Origin: Runella sp. CRIBMP
GTDB taxonomy: Bacteria > Bacteroidota > Bacteroidia > Cytophagales > Spirosomataceae
Direction: 5' to 3'
Assembly (NCBI RefSeq): GCF_009905605.1
Contig: NZ_JAAAKZ010000009.1
Coordinates: 124,001-188,000 of the forward strand
DNA: 64,000 nucleotides
Below the pieces are notes generated by a model. The model had not been told where the DNA came from and made no database searches. It saw only the letters and a list, made by a program, of their open reading frames with translations. The position numbers were made by a program, and so were the translations under genes. Below are positions 1 to 9,693 of this stretch, one piece after another (position 1 is the first letter of the stretch; every line of letters begins with the position of its first letter).

Positions 1-1
1 T

Positions 2-2284
2 TTGGCAACGTTTGTGAAGCTGGTCGTGTCGCGGCAGACCATCGACTACTTTGGTATCAACAAAGTACTGGCGTTGCTGCCCGTGGGTGGTTTGGGGGTG
101 GCGGTCAGCTTGGGCGTTATTTTCTTGATGGGATATGATGAATCGGTTCAATTGGTGGCTTATTGCTTTGTGTATCTGGGTTTTGAAGTTGTACGAAGAG
201 CACTTTTTGACCCCGTTTTCTTGGTGTTGTTTCAGCCGCTTTCTCCCCACCAACGCTTGCGCGGACATACCCTTGCCAAGGGATTTTATGAACCCTTGGG
301 ACTTGGTTTAGGGGGGTTGATGCTTTATTTAAGTCATCATTGGTGGCAAGGAGGACAGTGGTTTTTAGTGGAAGAAATTGTGGTGGGGGCGGTTTTTGCA
401 CTTTGGTTTTTGCGCCGTACCTACCTTCAGTACGTGGCCACGTTGCAGGAAGCACTCAGCAAGCGATTTGTGGCCGCCGAAGATTTGGCAATTCCCGACG
501 AGGCCATAAAAGCGGTGTTGAAGAATCTTCGCAGTGATAAACCCAAAGAAGTCATCAATGCGGTAGAATGGCTGAGTAGCACGCCAGCGCACGGAGTGCC
601 GCATACCAAATTGCACGATTATATCACCGAACTATTTACTCACCGCGACGACCGAGTACGATTGGTGGCCCTCGAAGCCGTCGATAAATTGGGGCTAGAG
701 CTAAAGCCAGCGCAATTAAAGAAGTTGGCTCTGGAAGATTATTCCCCTCTTATCCGGGAAGTTGCCGCGCGGATTGTGAGTAAAAATACCCCGTCAATTG
801 GTAATGAGTTGTTATATACGCCCGACATGGCGGTTAGGAAAGGGGCTATTTTGGGGCTTTTGAATAATGAGCCCAACCATTCTTTTGCCCTGACCGCCCT
901 AGAAGCCATGCGTCAGAATTCCAACGCTAACAGCCAACTAGCTAGTCTGACAATTGTACGTTCTCTGAAACTGACGCGCTACATTGACTTTGTTAAAGCG
1001 TCGTTTGAACATCCTGACGCCGAGGTTGTTCGGGCTGCCATCGAGACCTCTGGGGTATTGCCAAGTGAGGTATTGAGCGCTCAACTGGTAGATTTTCTAT
1101 CGGAAAAGAACTATTGGCGTTTGGCGGCTAAGAGCTTGGCTAGTGTAGAGAAAGAAGCGTTGCCGCTCTTGACCGAACGACTCACAAAAACTACATCACC
1201 TGATTTGGAACGGCGCATTGTGGCGGTGTGTGCCCAAATGCAGTCCAAAGAAGCGTATCGGTTGTTGTTACAATTGCTTCAACGGCCGCATGTTTCGGTA
1301 AGGACAGCGGCTTTGCACGCACTGCGAAATTTTGATACTTCCAAAGAGGCATCATTGTTTGAAAAACTACTTCACGAAGAACTTTTGCTGGCTCAGCGCC
1401 TACTGCACGGACAGGCAGAACCCATTGAGACCGATCTCAAAAATAGCCTTATGTACGAACAAGAGGTGACGATTCAGCGTATTTTTGGCCTTTTGATGCA
1501 GCGCTATGACCCCGATTTGATTGCCAGTACCCAAAACAGCGTGCTGCACAGCTCGCGTGAGCGGCGCGCCAATTCGCTTGAATTACTCGAAAACAGCGTG
1601 CCCCGTCAGGTGTACGGGAGTTTGCACGCGTTGCTCGATGATGTGTCGGATGCCGAGAAAATCAACCGAATTGATGTTCAAATGGGGATGTTTTCAGCAA
1701 AAGACTCCATTAAAGGTTATATTCTTCAACAAGGGGCGCGGCACTTTACGGACTGGACCATTCGTCTTACCTTGCGTGGTGTATCGCCTGCTCAATTATT
1801 CAATTATCCTGATTTACAACTCATGAGTCATTCATCTGCCACCGCCAAAGTTTCAATTACGGAGCGTGTCATGGTCTTAAAAAATACCGATCTTTTTGCT
1901 GAAACTCCAGAAAACGTATTGAGCAGTATTGCGCCAATCATGAAGGAAGTGAACTACCTTGAAGGGCAGACCATTTTTGAAAAAGGCGATTTAGGTACGA
2001 GTATGTTTGTGATTTATGAGGGCGAAGTGGGCATCTACGACGGGCAGGTACAACTAGCTACTTTTGGCCGGGGAGATGTGTTTGGGGAGCTGGCATTGCT
2101 AGATGCCGAACCACGCTCGGCGGCGGTGGTTTCCCTATCTGATGTTCAACTTTTTCGGGTAGACCAAGCTGATTTTTACGATCTTATGGATGAGCGAGGA
2201 GAAGTATTGCGTAACATCATCCGGATTCTGTGTCAGCGTATTCGCAACCAAAATACCAAGCTGAGAATGATGGCGGCAAAGTAA
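2..2284 (+). CDS. MFS/nucleotide-translocase-like membrane protein with HEAT repeats and C-terminal cNMP-binding domain (5' partial)
   Basis: The reading frame is open at the left window edge, so the N-terminus is missing. The first ~145 residues are hydrophobic and look like the last helices of an MFS or ATP/ADP-translocase-type transporter. Residues ~165-480 are short alpha-helical HEAT-like repeats. Residues ~635-745 form a cyclic-nucleotide-binding (CRP-type) domain, with the phosphate-binding cassette visible as FGELALLDAEPRSA. Transporter-HEAT-cNMP fusions are known in Bacteroidota and cyanobacteria, but their substrate is not settled. An adenylate cyclase lies 6 kb away (8644-9693), so cAMP is a possible ligand (inference). 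A perfect hairpin follows the stop codon. The domain call is firm; the transport function is not. Confidence 0.75.
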   Translation: MATFVKLVVSRQTIDYFGINKVLALLPVGGLGVAVSLGVIFLMGYDESVQLVAYCFVYLGFEVVRRALFDPVFLVLFQPLSPHQRLRGHTLAKGFYEPLGLGLGGLMLYLSHHWWQGGQWFLVEEIVVGAVFALWFLRRTYLQYVATLQEALSKRFVAAEDLAIPDEAIKAVLKNLRSDKPKEVINAVEWLSSTPAHGVPHTKLHDYITELFTHRDDRVRLVALEAVDKLGLELKPAQLKKLALEDYSPLIREVAARIVSKNTPSIGNELLYTPDMAVRKGAILGLLNNEPNHSFALTALEAMRQNSNANSQLASLTIVRSLKLTRYIDFVKASFEHPDAEVVRAAIETSGVLPSEVLSAQLVDFLSEKNYWRLAAKSLASVEKEALPLLTERLTKTTSPDLERRIVAVCAQMQSKEAYRLLLQLLQRPHVSVRTAALHALRNFDTSKEASLFEKLLHEELLLAQRLLHGQAEPIETDLKNSLMYEQEVTIQRIFGLLMQRYDPDLIASTQNSVLHSSRERRANSLELLENSVPRQVYGSLHALLDDVSDAEKINRIDVQMGMFSAKDSIKGYILQQGARHFTDWTIRLTLRGVSPAQLFNYPDLQLMSHSSATAKVSITERVMVLKNTDLFAETPENVLSSIAPIMKEVNYLEGQTIFEKGDLGTSMFVIYEGEVGIYDGQVQLATFGRGDVFGELALLDAEPRSAAVVSLSDVQLFRVDQADFYDLMDERGEVLRNIIRILCQRIRNQNTKLRMMAAK

Positions 2285-2287
2285 GTG

Positions 2288-2327
2288 CTATTTTTCACCA
2301 TATAAGACATCATATGGTGAAAAATAG
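2288..2327. terminator. Bidirectional hairpin terminator between convergent genes
   Basis: A perfect 16-bp inverted repeat (2288-2303 and 2312-2327) with an 8-nt loop. The arms carry A/T runs at their outer ends, so it can end transcription from both the HEAT/cNMP gene (+) and the bestrophin gene (-). Confidence 0.85.
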
Positions 2328-2345
2328 GAAGTAGTGCTTCACAGA

Positions 2346-3281
2346 TTAAAAAAGGAAACCTTTAACGGGTTCGAGTTTTACAGGCAAATCGGTCTCACCC
2401 AATTGTTCCTTCAAATCGCGCTCAATGGTATTGCATAGGGCAGTCATCGGAATGTCCTGGATTCCATTCTCGAAGGGTGCTTCATTGATTTCTCCCACAC
2501 GATTCATCACCGAAAACACAAAACAAAGGATAAAACTTACGGGAGCAACCATGTAATCAACCTCCATTTTTTTTAAATCACTCACCAAACAAATGGGAAG
2601 AACAAAAATGAAGGTGTACAAAAAGAGCCGCGTGAAATAGTGATAATTGCGCGGTAAAGGCGTGTTTTTGATGCGTTCGCAAGCGCCTTGCCAGTTGTTG
2701 AAGGTGGCTAAATTGGGCTCCATCGTGAAATTGTCAACAATATCCAGCTCGCCTGTTCTCATACCCTCTCTCAGTCGAATTCCCTGCGTGTTGAGGAGGA
2801 TGTTGGGCTTGTTTTGGGCCTTTAAAAAGGACTCAAATTCTGCTGGATTGAGTAAATGCTGTAACTCACTCCATTGAGTTTGTCGTCTCAAATGAAGGCG
2901 CAAAGCGTGCGCAAAGGCAATCTGGCGATGCACCATTTCTTTTTTGTAGGCTTGGGCGGCTTCTTGGCTTATTTTACCGAGGGCGGCGGCGTTGTCGGCA
3001 TTGGCGATTACCTGCCGGGCAAAAATCCGACTGTTATTGATGATTCCGCCCCATATTGTTCGGCCTTCCCACCAGCGCGCGTACGCACTTTGGTTTCGAA
3101 ACGCGATAAAAATGGCCAGTGCCGAGCCTAGAATAGCCGCTACACTAAATGGGAGAACAACTTCGATGGCGCCGTATTTGTGCAGCAGCCAAATAATAAT
3201 TGAGACAAAAAGGGTAATGCTTGTTTCGTAACGAATGTTCCAGAAGACAATACGGAGGTCAAAGTTTTTCCTGAGAATCAT
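2346..3281 (-). CDS. Bestrophin-family anion channel (311 aa)
   Basis: An inner-membrane protein of the bacterial bestrophin (UPF0187/YneE-like) family, which forms pentameric channels, mostly for chloride or other anions. Hydrophobic segments lie near residues 22-62 and 215-260. The family's conserved blocks are visible: FRNQSAYARWWEGRTIWG near residue 61, CERIKNTPLP near 205, and an acidic Glu-rich stretch with ENGIQDIPM near 270. Length is normal for the family. It lies downstream of the SNF2 helicase gene on the same strand with a 173-nt gap. A second bestrophin (6863-7867) of clearly different sequence is encoded on the other side of the helicase. The family call is firm; ion selectivity cannot be read from the sequence. 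Confidence 0.88.
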   Translation of the reverse strand: MILRKNFDLRIVFWNIRYETSITLFVSIIIWLLHKYGAIEVVLPFSVAAILGSALAIFIAFRNQSAYARWWEGRTIWGGIINNSRIFARQVIANADNAAALGKISQEAAQAYKKEMVHRQIAFAHALRLHLRRQTQWSELQHLLNPAEFESFLKAQNKPNILLNTQGIRLREGMRTGELDIVDNFTMEPNLATFNNWQGACERIKNTPLPRNYHYFTRLFLYTFIFVLPICLVSDLKKMEVDYMVAPVSFILCFVFSVMNRVGEINEAPFENGIQDIPMTALCNTIERDLKEQLGETDLPVKLEPVKGFLF

Positions 3282-3454
3282 GGGGTTTAGCGAGATCGTT
3301 TTGGTGAAGGGTTGTCGGTTTTACTTTTTCAAGTACGTCATTTTTATGAGTGTAAAGGTATTAAAGGTTGGTTGATAATCCTTTCTAAATGGTCAATTCT
3401 ACGCAAAAAATGACTTTTTGGGGATATTTTTGGGAATCGCAAATGGGCGTCAGG

Positions 3455-6400
3455 CTACCTCAATAAACCCAGCAAATCGTCTCTTGAAAACGATTTTAGG
3501 ATAGACTCATCGGATTTCAGTAAGTTTCCCGCCAATTTGGTTTTTGATTCCTGCAATTTCACGACTTTTTCTTCAATCGTATTGGGGCAAATCAGCCGTA
3601 CAGCAATGACATTTTTGGTTTGCCCGATGCGGTAACTGCGGTCAATCGCTTGGTTTTCGACCGAAGGGTTCCACCACGGGTCGATGAGGTATACGTAATC
3701 AGCTTCGGTCAAATTGAGCCCCGTGCCGCCCGCTTTCAAACTGATGAGAAACACGCGCACGGTGTCGTTGTTCTGAAATTCATTTACTTTGGTGGCGCGG
3801 TTTTTAGTTTGTCCTGTGAGGTATTCGAAGGCAATTTCTTTGTCTTCCAGCTCTTTTTTTATCAACTCAAGCATGGATACGAATTGTGAAAATACCAAGA
3901 TTTTGTGCTGAGATGATTTATTCTCAATCTGCTCTACCAGCACCTCGATTTTCGCCGAATGATTGCCCTTAAACTCTTCGTCTTTTAGCAGCGCGGGCGA
4001 ATTGCAAATCTGACGTAATTTGGTCAGGCCCGTTAGCACGTGCATACTGCTGCGGGTGAGGTCGTCTTGGGTTTTGCCCAAAATATACTCCCGCAATTCT
4101 TTCTCGCAAGCATCATAGACCTTGCGTTGCTCTTCGCCCATTTCGCAGTAAATCACCATTTCCGTTTTGTCGGGGAGTTCGGTGGCTACCTGTTTTTTGG
4201 TTCTTCGCAGAATAAAAGGCTCAATTCGTTTTTGTAGTTCGTTGGACCTTTTGCGGTCTTCAAACTTGTCGATGGGCATCGAATAAATGGCCTTAAAATA
4301 TTGTTTGCTGCCCAGCAATCCTGGGCAGGCAAAAGAAAGTTGCCCAAAAATATCAAAGGTGTTGTTTTCAATTGGTGTCCCCGTGAGCACCACCTTATTG
4401 CGGGATTGGAGCATCCGAACGGCTTTATAACGCTGCGATTCGGGGTTTTTGATCGCCTGCGATTCGTCCAAAAAAATGTAATTGAACCGGTATGATTTCA
4501 GAAAATGAATATCGGAAAGCACCATGCCGTAGGTCGTCAAAATCACTTCGTAGCGGTCAAACTCACCGACAGATTTCAGTCGATTGGGACCATAATGCGT
4601 AAACAACCGCATGGACGGTGCAAATTTGGCAATTTCGTCTTGCCAGTTGAAAAGAAGCGATGTAGGTACCACAATTAGGTTGTTGGTGCTGGGTCGCTTG
4701 GTACGTTGTGAAAGAATAAAGGCGATGATTTGGATGGTTTTCCCCAGGCCCATGTCGTCGGCCAGGCACGCGCCAAAATTATGCTCGTCCAGAAAATTTA
4801 ACCAGTTGAGTCCCTGCCGCTGATAGTCGCGTAGGGTGGCGTTAAGCTCAGGTGGTACAGGTACTTCTTTGAGGTTTTTTAGAGAGGAGAATTTTGTCGA
4901 AAAAAAAGCCAGTTCGTCTTTTACTTCTTGGCTTAAGAATTCATCTTCAAAGAGTTGGTCAATCTGTGTAAAATTGTTTTTTGGGATTTTTAGGAGCTCC
5001 TCTTCCACTTCGCCCGCTTGAAAAAAGGCGGCAATTTTCTTCATCCATTCGTCGGGCAAAATGCCCATTGTTCCGTCGTCGAGTTGTACAAATTTACTTT
5101 TATTACGAATGGATTTATGCAGTTGTTTTAACGACGCTTTTTGCTTGCCGTACTTGATTTCTAGCGATGTATCAAACCAATCTGTGCCACTCACAACACT
5201 GATGGAAACCCGCGCTTTGTGCTGATTGAGTCGGTTATTGGTTAATTCATTGAATCCTAAAATGGTAATATTCTCATTTTTCCACACCTGAAAGGCCTCC
5301 AAAAACCAATCCTCGTCCAAGAACCGATTTTTGTGCAGATAGAAATAATCCATCTCTTGAAGCTGCTCCTGAAAATCAGGATGCTGTTGGGCTACTACCG
5401 CCGTAAACTGAATTTCTAGCTCCTCATCTCGCTCAATCTGAAATACGTTGCCGTTTTGGTCCGTATCATAAATTTGTTTGCGTGACGAAACGGGAATCTC
5501 GATGCTGCCGTACTTGACCACGGGCGTTAACAATACGTAATTATTGCGGTCTGATAGATAAATGATTTTTTCAATGGTGGTTTCGGCCTCACGTTCAGTG
5601 AGTTGCTTTTGAGTGGCGGGGCGTAGGTAGGCGTATCGGATGCTGATTTGATGTTCGAGTTCGGCAAGAATAGTCTCCTTAAACTCATCGTATTTGGAAG
5701 CATGAATGAGTAAAATGGGGTTGCTTTTTTTGAAAAACTGAATTACGCGGAGCATATCGGGGTTGCTGACCAAATACAAGGTTTCGCCGATGTGGACAAA
5801 ATAATCGTATTTCAAGGTCAGGTTTTTTAACGGATACGCCTTGTCATTCACGACCAGTTCGCTGGTGATTTCGTAAAACTGTTTGCGCTGGTCGACCGAT
5901 AATTTTACGTCAAGCGCCGTTTTTCGGAGCTGAACTTTCACAATCGAGCTGGCCGTAACGTTGTCAGATTGGCCAATTTCGTGGGAATAAACGTCCAGAT
6001 TGAGCGGATTTTTAACGATTACTTTTAAGGCTTCAAGTACCGATGCCGATTTGTCGGTCGTAAAATGTTGCTGAAATTTTGAAATAGCAGTGTAGAATTT
6101 CGCATCTTCCAGTTTTTCAGTTTTCCAGATCAGATTTAGCGGGTCTACGGGGCTAAAGGGGTTTTTGAGTTTGCCGTCGCGGCTTACTTGCCCTTCAAAA
6201 AGCTCGACCACAAACCGTTCGTAGTATTTGTGTTTCCGAAACACAATGGCCATTTTGGTGTTGGATTTCTCATCTACGATGCCGGGCAGGACAAGGTTTT
6301 TTTGCGGCAATAAATGTTCTCGAAAATAATCGTTTGTGGCTTTGTTGAGTGGCAATAACTCTTTGATTCTTGGCTTGATTTCAAACGATTTATTGACGTA

Positions 6401-6817
6401 TTCAACGTAAAAAAAATCATCTAATTTGGCTTCTTCTTCCAATCCATATTCTTTGGCTACTTGCTGCATTTTGGTTTTTCGCAAGTTGGTATCAAAGAAA
6501 ATACGTAGGTAGAGGCGGTCAATAATGTTGTACAATACCTGCGTTTGGTGCTCGCATAATTTCTTTTTTGGAGCTTGGCAGCCGCAGGAAATAACGACGG
6601 AATCGTTTAATTGTGAGACTGATACAACAGGGAAAGCTAGCCCTGTGGACGGATGCGTAAACACCCCGACGTTGAGGTCGATGCTTTGGGGATGAATGTC
6701 AAAAAAGCCCCTGGCGCCCACGTCAAAGAAGTCGGCGCTGTGTTTTAGTAAATCTGAATAAGTGAGCGTGGCAATGGTGCTGTTTTCAAGAATATATTCG
6801 TGGGGATGTTGTCGCAT
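3455..6817 (-). CDS. SNF2-family DNA-dependent ATPase with N-terminal SWIM zinc finger
   Basis: A 1120-aa bacterial SNF2/Rad54-type translocase. A SWIM-type zinc motif (CGC...CEH) lies near residues 76-90, followed by ~570 residues of poorly conserved sequence. The helicase core follows: motif I DDMGLGKT near residue 687, motif II DESQ near 780 in place of DEAH/DEAQ, the block VLTGTPIENN, and C-terminal motifs with FLISLKAGGTGLNLT and QAIDRSYRIGQ. The family translocates on double-stranded DNA and remodels protein-DNA complexes; bacterial members are linked to transcription recycling or repair. The gene follows the 6863 bestrophin by 45 nt, so it is probably co-transcribed with the channel genes. 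Confidence 0.92.
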   Translation of the reverse strand: MRQHPHEYILENSTIATLTYSDLLKHSADFFDVGARGFFDIHPQSIDLNVGVFTHPSTGLAFPVVSVSQLNDSVVISCGCQAPKKKLCEHQTQVLYNIIDRLYLRIFFDTNLRKTKMQQVAKEYGLEEEAKLDDFFYVEYVNKSFEIKPRIKELLPLNKATNDYFREHLLPQKNLVLPGIVDEKSNTKMAIVFRKHKYYERFVVELFEGQVSRDGKLKNPFSPVDPLNLIWKTEKLEDAKFYTAISKFQQHFTTDKSASVLEALKVIVKNPLNLDVYSHEIGQSDNVTASSIVKVQLRKTALDVKLSVDQRKQFYEITSELVVNDKAYPLKNLTLKYDYFVHIGETLYLVSNPDMLRVIQFFKKSNPILLIHASKYDEFKETILAELEHQISIRYAYLRPATQKQLTEREAETTIEKIIYLSDRNNYVLLTPVVKYGSIEIPVSSRKQIYDTDQNGNVFQIERDEELEIQFTAVVAQQHPDFQEQLQEMDYFYLHKNRFLDEDWFLEAFQVWKNENITILGFNELTNNRLNQHKARVSISVVSGTDWFDTSLEIKYGKQKASLKQLHKSIRNKSKFVQLDDGTMGILPDEWMKKIAAFFQAGEVEEELLKIPKNNFTQIDQLFEDEFLSQEVKDELAFFSTKFSSLKNLKEVPVPPELNATLRDYQRQGLNWLNFLDEHNFGACLADDMGLGKTIQIIAFILSQRTKRPSTNNLIVVPTSLLFNWQDEIAKFAPSMRLFTHYGPNRLKSVGEFDRYEVILTTYGMVLSDIHFLKSYRFNYIFLDESQAIKNPESQRYKAVRMLQSRNKVVLTGTPIENNTFDIFGQLSFACPGLLGSKQYFKAIYSMPIDKFEDRKRSNELQKRIEPFILRRTKKQVATELPDKTEMVIYCEMGEEQRKVYDACEKELREYILGKTQDDLTRSSMHVLTGLTKLRQICNSPALLKDEEFKGNHSAKIEVLVEQIENKSSQHKILVFSQFVSMLELIKKELEDKEIAFEYLTGQTKNRATKVNEFQNNDTVRVFLISLKAGGTGLNLTEADYVYLIDPWWNPSVENQAIDRSYRIGQTKNVIAVRLICPNTIEEKVVKLQESKTKLAGNLLKSDESILKSFSRDDLLGLLR

Positions 6818-6862
6818 GGGGTAATGGTGACGTTGTGAAAAACGACGATGGTATGCCCTGTC

Positions 6863-7867
6863 TTACATTAAAATATTGTTTACTGCCTGAATCGCGGGGG
6901 GCAAATCGGTTTCGTCGAGCATTTCTCGCAGGTCTATTTCAATCGTACGGCTCATAGACGTAATAGGCACGTCATTGGAGCCCCCTTCAAAGGGGTTTTC
7001 GGTGCTTTCTCCTACTTTTTCCATGCTCGAAAACACCCACGACACCAGTACACTGAAAGGAACGGTCATCCAAACCATGTGTTCGCCCAACTTTTCAAAT
7101 TCTTTCAACATTCCAAAAGGAACCATGAAAACGAAAAGGCGCACAAAGAAGAAATTGATAGAGGCGAATTGGCGCGGATAGGGGAAGTTTTTGATGCGCT
7201 CACATTTGCCTTGCTGTTCATAAAGGTTCACCAACAGGTTTTCCATTTCTACGTAATTTAGCGGGTCGATGTAGCCTTGTTGCTTCAATTCGCGTAATTG
7301 CTTTGATTGCAGGCTGATGATGTGCGTGGCGCGGTTCTTCTTGCTGAGTACGTATGTCAAGTCTTGGTCGGAGAGGTACTTTTTGAGTTCCTCGTCGAGT
7401 TTTTGTTCGTGTTCGAGAACCGAAAAAAAACGGCGGTATTCTTTGTTATAACTCTTGTTGGAATTTTCCCACAGCCGGGCTTCTCGCAACTGAAAACGTA
7501 GCGCCGTCAGCCAAGCCACATGACGGTATATCAACTGTTGGTGCAGCGCCTTGGCGTCGTTGTGAGCATCGGGGGCGATGATACAATCCTTCACCATAAT
7601 TCCCCAAGCCCGGCTGGTATTGACGATAGCTCCCCAAATTTGCCGGGCTTCCCAGAGACGATTATAAGTTTGAGTATTTTTAAAACCAACAATAAAAGCC
7701 GCCGCCGTGCCTACTAGCGTAATTGGCACCCAGGGAACCGCCAGCCAATGCCAGTTGAGGTATTGGTACAAAGCGGTCGGTACGATGCCTAAAACCAATA
7801 ACACATAAATCTCACGGCGTGTCCAGAGTAAAAATTCTTTGAGTTTATAATGGCTTCCTGCGTGCAT
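6863..7867 (-). CDS. Bestrophin-family anion channel (334 aa)
   Basis: The second bestrophin of the window. Conserved family blocks include FKNTQTYNRLWEARQIWG near residue 60, CERIKNFPYPRQF near 220, and a C-terminal ENPFEGGSNDVPITSM block. There are about four membrane segments, with the N-terminal pair at ~20-62. The start codon overlaps the stop of the upstream TMEM175-type gene by one base (TAATG), which implies translational coupling. An anion channel coupled to a cation channel suggests a joint role in ion or volume balance (inference). Length is typical. The family call is firm. Confidence 0.88.
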   Translation of the reverse strand: MHAGSHYKLKEFLLWTRREIYVLLVLGIVPTALYQYLNWHWLAVPWVPITLVGTAAAFIVGFKNTQTYNRLWEARQIWGAIVNTSRAWGIMVKDCIIAPDAHNDAKALHQQLIYRHVAWLTALRFQLREARLWENSNKSYNKEYRRFFSVLEHEQKLDEELKKYLSDQDLTYVLSKKNRATHIISLQSKQLRELKQQGYIDPLNYVEMENLLVNLYEQQGKCERIKNFPYPRQFASINFFFVRLFVFMVPFGMLKEFEKLGEHMVWMTVPFSVLVSWVFSSMEKVGESTENPFEGGSNDVPITSMSRTIEIDLREMLDETDLPPAIQAVNNILM

Positions 7868-8499
7868 TACAGTTTGGATATTTTAGGATTGAAGAGGCCG
7901 AGGGCGTAGTTTAACTGAATCAGAATGATAGCAATGATACTTATGTAGGTATCGATAAAACAAAGAGCGGCGGCTATGGTGTATAAACTTTGGGCCGTCA
8001 GGACTCGATTTTGCAGGGCGCTGTTGACAACAGGGCCGTTGTTTTCTGGAAAATTGACGCACTGGTGTTTGTAGGCATAGTGCCAATGCGAATACAGCAG
8101 CGTGCCCAGCGCCAAAATATTCAGCCAGTAAATACCGATTGAAAGTCGGTTTGTGATGTGATTGCTTAAAATCCCCGTCGTAAAAGGTAATATTGAAACA
8201 AACATTAAAAAAAACAGGGAAATCCAGCTGAGGTTTCGGTCGTATTTATGAATGTAATGAAACTGCGTAGATTGGCCAGTCCAAAAAATACCGAGTGTCA
8301 TGAAACTCAAAAAATAGGTGAGTAACGTGGGCAGGGTATCGTAGAGCGCAGCAAGGAGTTTGCCGTCAGAAATCACCATCCCGCTGACGGGGTCTTTCAT
8401 GTTGAAAACCAGAAGGGTCATGGCGATTGAAAAAACGCCGTCGCTCAGGGCTTCAATACGTTGTACTCGTTGGCCGGCAATCGAATTGAAACGGGGCAT
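7867..8499 (-). CDS. TMEM175/DUF1211-family potassium channel-like protein
   Basis: A 210-aa protein with about six hydrophobic helices. The N-terminus carries the family signature as RIEALSDGVFSIAMTLLV (residues 14-31); the usual F-S-D core is here L-S-D. Bacterial TMEM175 proteins form tetrameric K+-permeable leak channels whose pore is lined by helix 1. The change at the residue before Ser-Asp could alter gating or may be ordinary family variation. It is first in a probable operon: TMEM175, bestrophin (1-nt overlap), then the SNF2 gene. It starts 144 nt downstream of the response-regulator/cyclase gene on the same strand. Confidence 0.85.
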   Translation of the reverse strand: MPRFNSIAGQRVQRIEALSDGVFSIAMTLLVFNMKDPVSGMVISDGKLLAALYDTLPTLLTYFLSFMTLGIFWTGQSTQFHYIHKYDRNLSWISLFFLMFVSILPFTTGILSNHITNRLSIGIYWLNILALGTLLYSHWHYAYKHQCVNFPENNGPVVNSALQNRVLTAQSLYTIAAALCFIDTYISIIAIILIQLNYALGLFNPKISKL

Positions 8500-8643
8500 G
8501 TAGGTAACAAATATTAACTTATAACTACTGAATTTGTATTACATATTGTTGACAGGCTCGTCCAAGAGTTGAAAAAAATAATCGGTTATTTCGTCTTTTC
8601 GGGTCAGGATATTTGTTGGGAATGGCTATATCAGTACTTGTTG

Positions 8644-9693
8644 TTATTCCAATACTTCATAAATCATCAGCGGGTTTGCCTTATTTTTCAGGATTACTTC
8701 TCCCACAGGCTGACAGTTGAAAGATTCTTTTACTTTATTGTAAGCCGCTTGTCCAATCACAATTTGGCCTGGCTTGGCTACCGACTGAAAGCGCTGTGCT
8801 ACGTTGACAGTATCGCCAATGACCGTATAGTCGAGCCGCCGCAGCGAAACCGAACCGATATTTCCCGAAATCATTTCGCCAGAGTTGATTCCGATGGCTA
8901 CGCGGGGCATGTAGGTGGTATGGTCGAGTAGGTTTTCTTGAATGGCCGCAATGTGGCTACGCACGGCCAAAGCGGCTTCGATGGCGTGGTCGAGGTGGTA
9001 TTCGCCCCGAAAGACGGCCATGACGGCATCGCCCATAAACTTATCTACGTGGCCCCCCTGCGCAATGATTTCTTTGACCATCACGTCAAAGTATTTGTTG
9101 ATTAAGCGCACGACGGTATCAGGGTCGGCGTTTTCGGTAATGGCGGTGAAGCCGCAAATATCCATAAAAACGACCGTTGCCTCTACCGTTTCGTTGACCA
9201 TGATGGCCGATTCGAATTCTTTTCGGCTCATAAAACTCAACACATTCTCATCCACATACATCCGCAGAATGTTGTTTTCTTTGATGGCCTGGAGGGTATC
9301 GCGCAGTTGCTGAACGTGTACGAGAGTTTTCTGAACGGTCAGTTCTAAATCTTCAAAATTGACGGGTTTACACACAAAATCAAACGCTCCTCGGTTCATG
9401 GCGGTGCGGATATTGTCCATATCGCCATAAGCAGAAACCATAATTACTTTAATAAGTGGGCTCAACTCGCTCACTTTGCTCAGTAGCGTCAACCCATCCA
9501 TGAGAGGCATGTTGATGTCGCTCAGCACTAAATCTATGTCAGGAGTTTCTTGTAGAAGTTTGAAGGCTTCCACGCCGTTGGGTGCAAAGACAAACTGGTA
9601 GAGACCTTCGCGGATTTGTCGTCTAAATTTTTGTTTGATCAGCAATTCCAAATCGCTTTCGTCATCTACGACGAGCATTTTGGCTTTATTCAT
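8644..9693 (-). CDS. Response regulator with class III adenylate cyclase output domain
   Basis: A 349-aa cytosolic protein. Residues 5-120 are a receiver domain with acidic D10/D11, phospho-acceptor D59 and K109. A coiled linker (~121-165) leads to a class III cyclase domain (~170-349). The two metal-binding aspartates are D178 (in FMDICGF) and D222 (in KFMGDA). K218 and T290 occupy the purine-selecting positions and indicate ATP rather than GTP, so the product should be cAMP. Transition-state residues N297 and R301 are present. The start overlaps the stop of the preceding REC-only gene (ATGA), so the two regulators are translationally coupled. No histidine kinase is encoded nearby. Confidence 0.93.
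   Translation of the reverse strand: MNKAKMLVVDDESDLELLIKQKFRRQIREGLYQFVFAPNGVEAFKLLQETPDIDLVLSDINMPLMDGLTLLSKVSELSPLIKVIMVSAYGDMDNIRTAMNRGAFDFVCKPVNFEDLELTVQKTLVHVQQLRDTLQAIKENNILRMYVDENVLSFMSRKEFESAIMVNETVEATVVFMDICGFTAITENADPDTVVRLINKYFDVMVKEIIAQGGHVDKFMGDAVMAVFRGEYHLDHAIEAALAVRSHIAAIQENLLDHTTYMPRVAIGINSGEMISGNIGSVSLRRLDYTVIGDTVNVAQRFQSVAKPGQIVIGQAAYNKVKESFNCQPVGEVILKNKANPLMIYEVLE

Noticed and set aside
117-455. Minus-strand ORF of 112 aa inside the HEAT/cNMP gene
   Set aside because: Fully antisense to a well-supported coding region and without protein-like features.
2346-7867. A bestrhodopsin (rhodopsin-bestrophin fusion)
   Set aside because: Both bestrophins are stand-alone, of normal length, and the rhodopsin is a separate gene 22 kb away.
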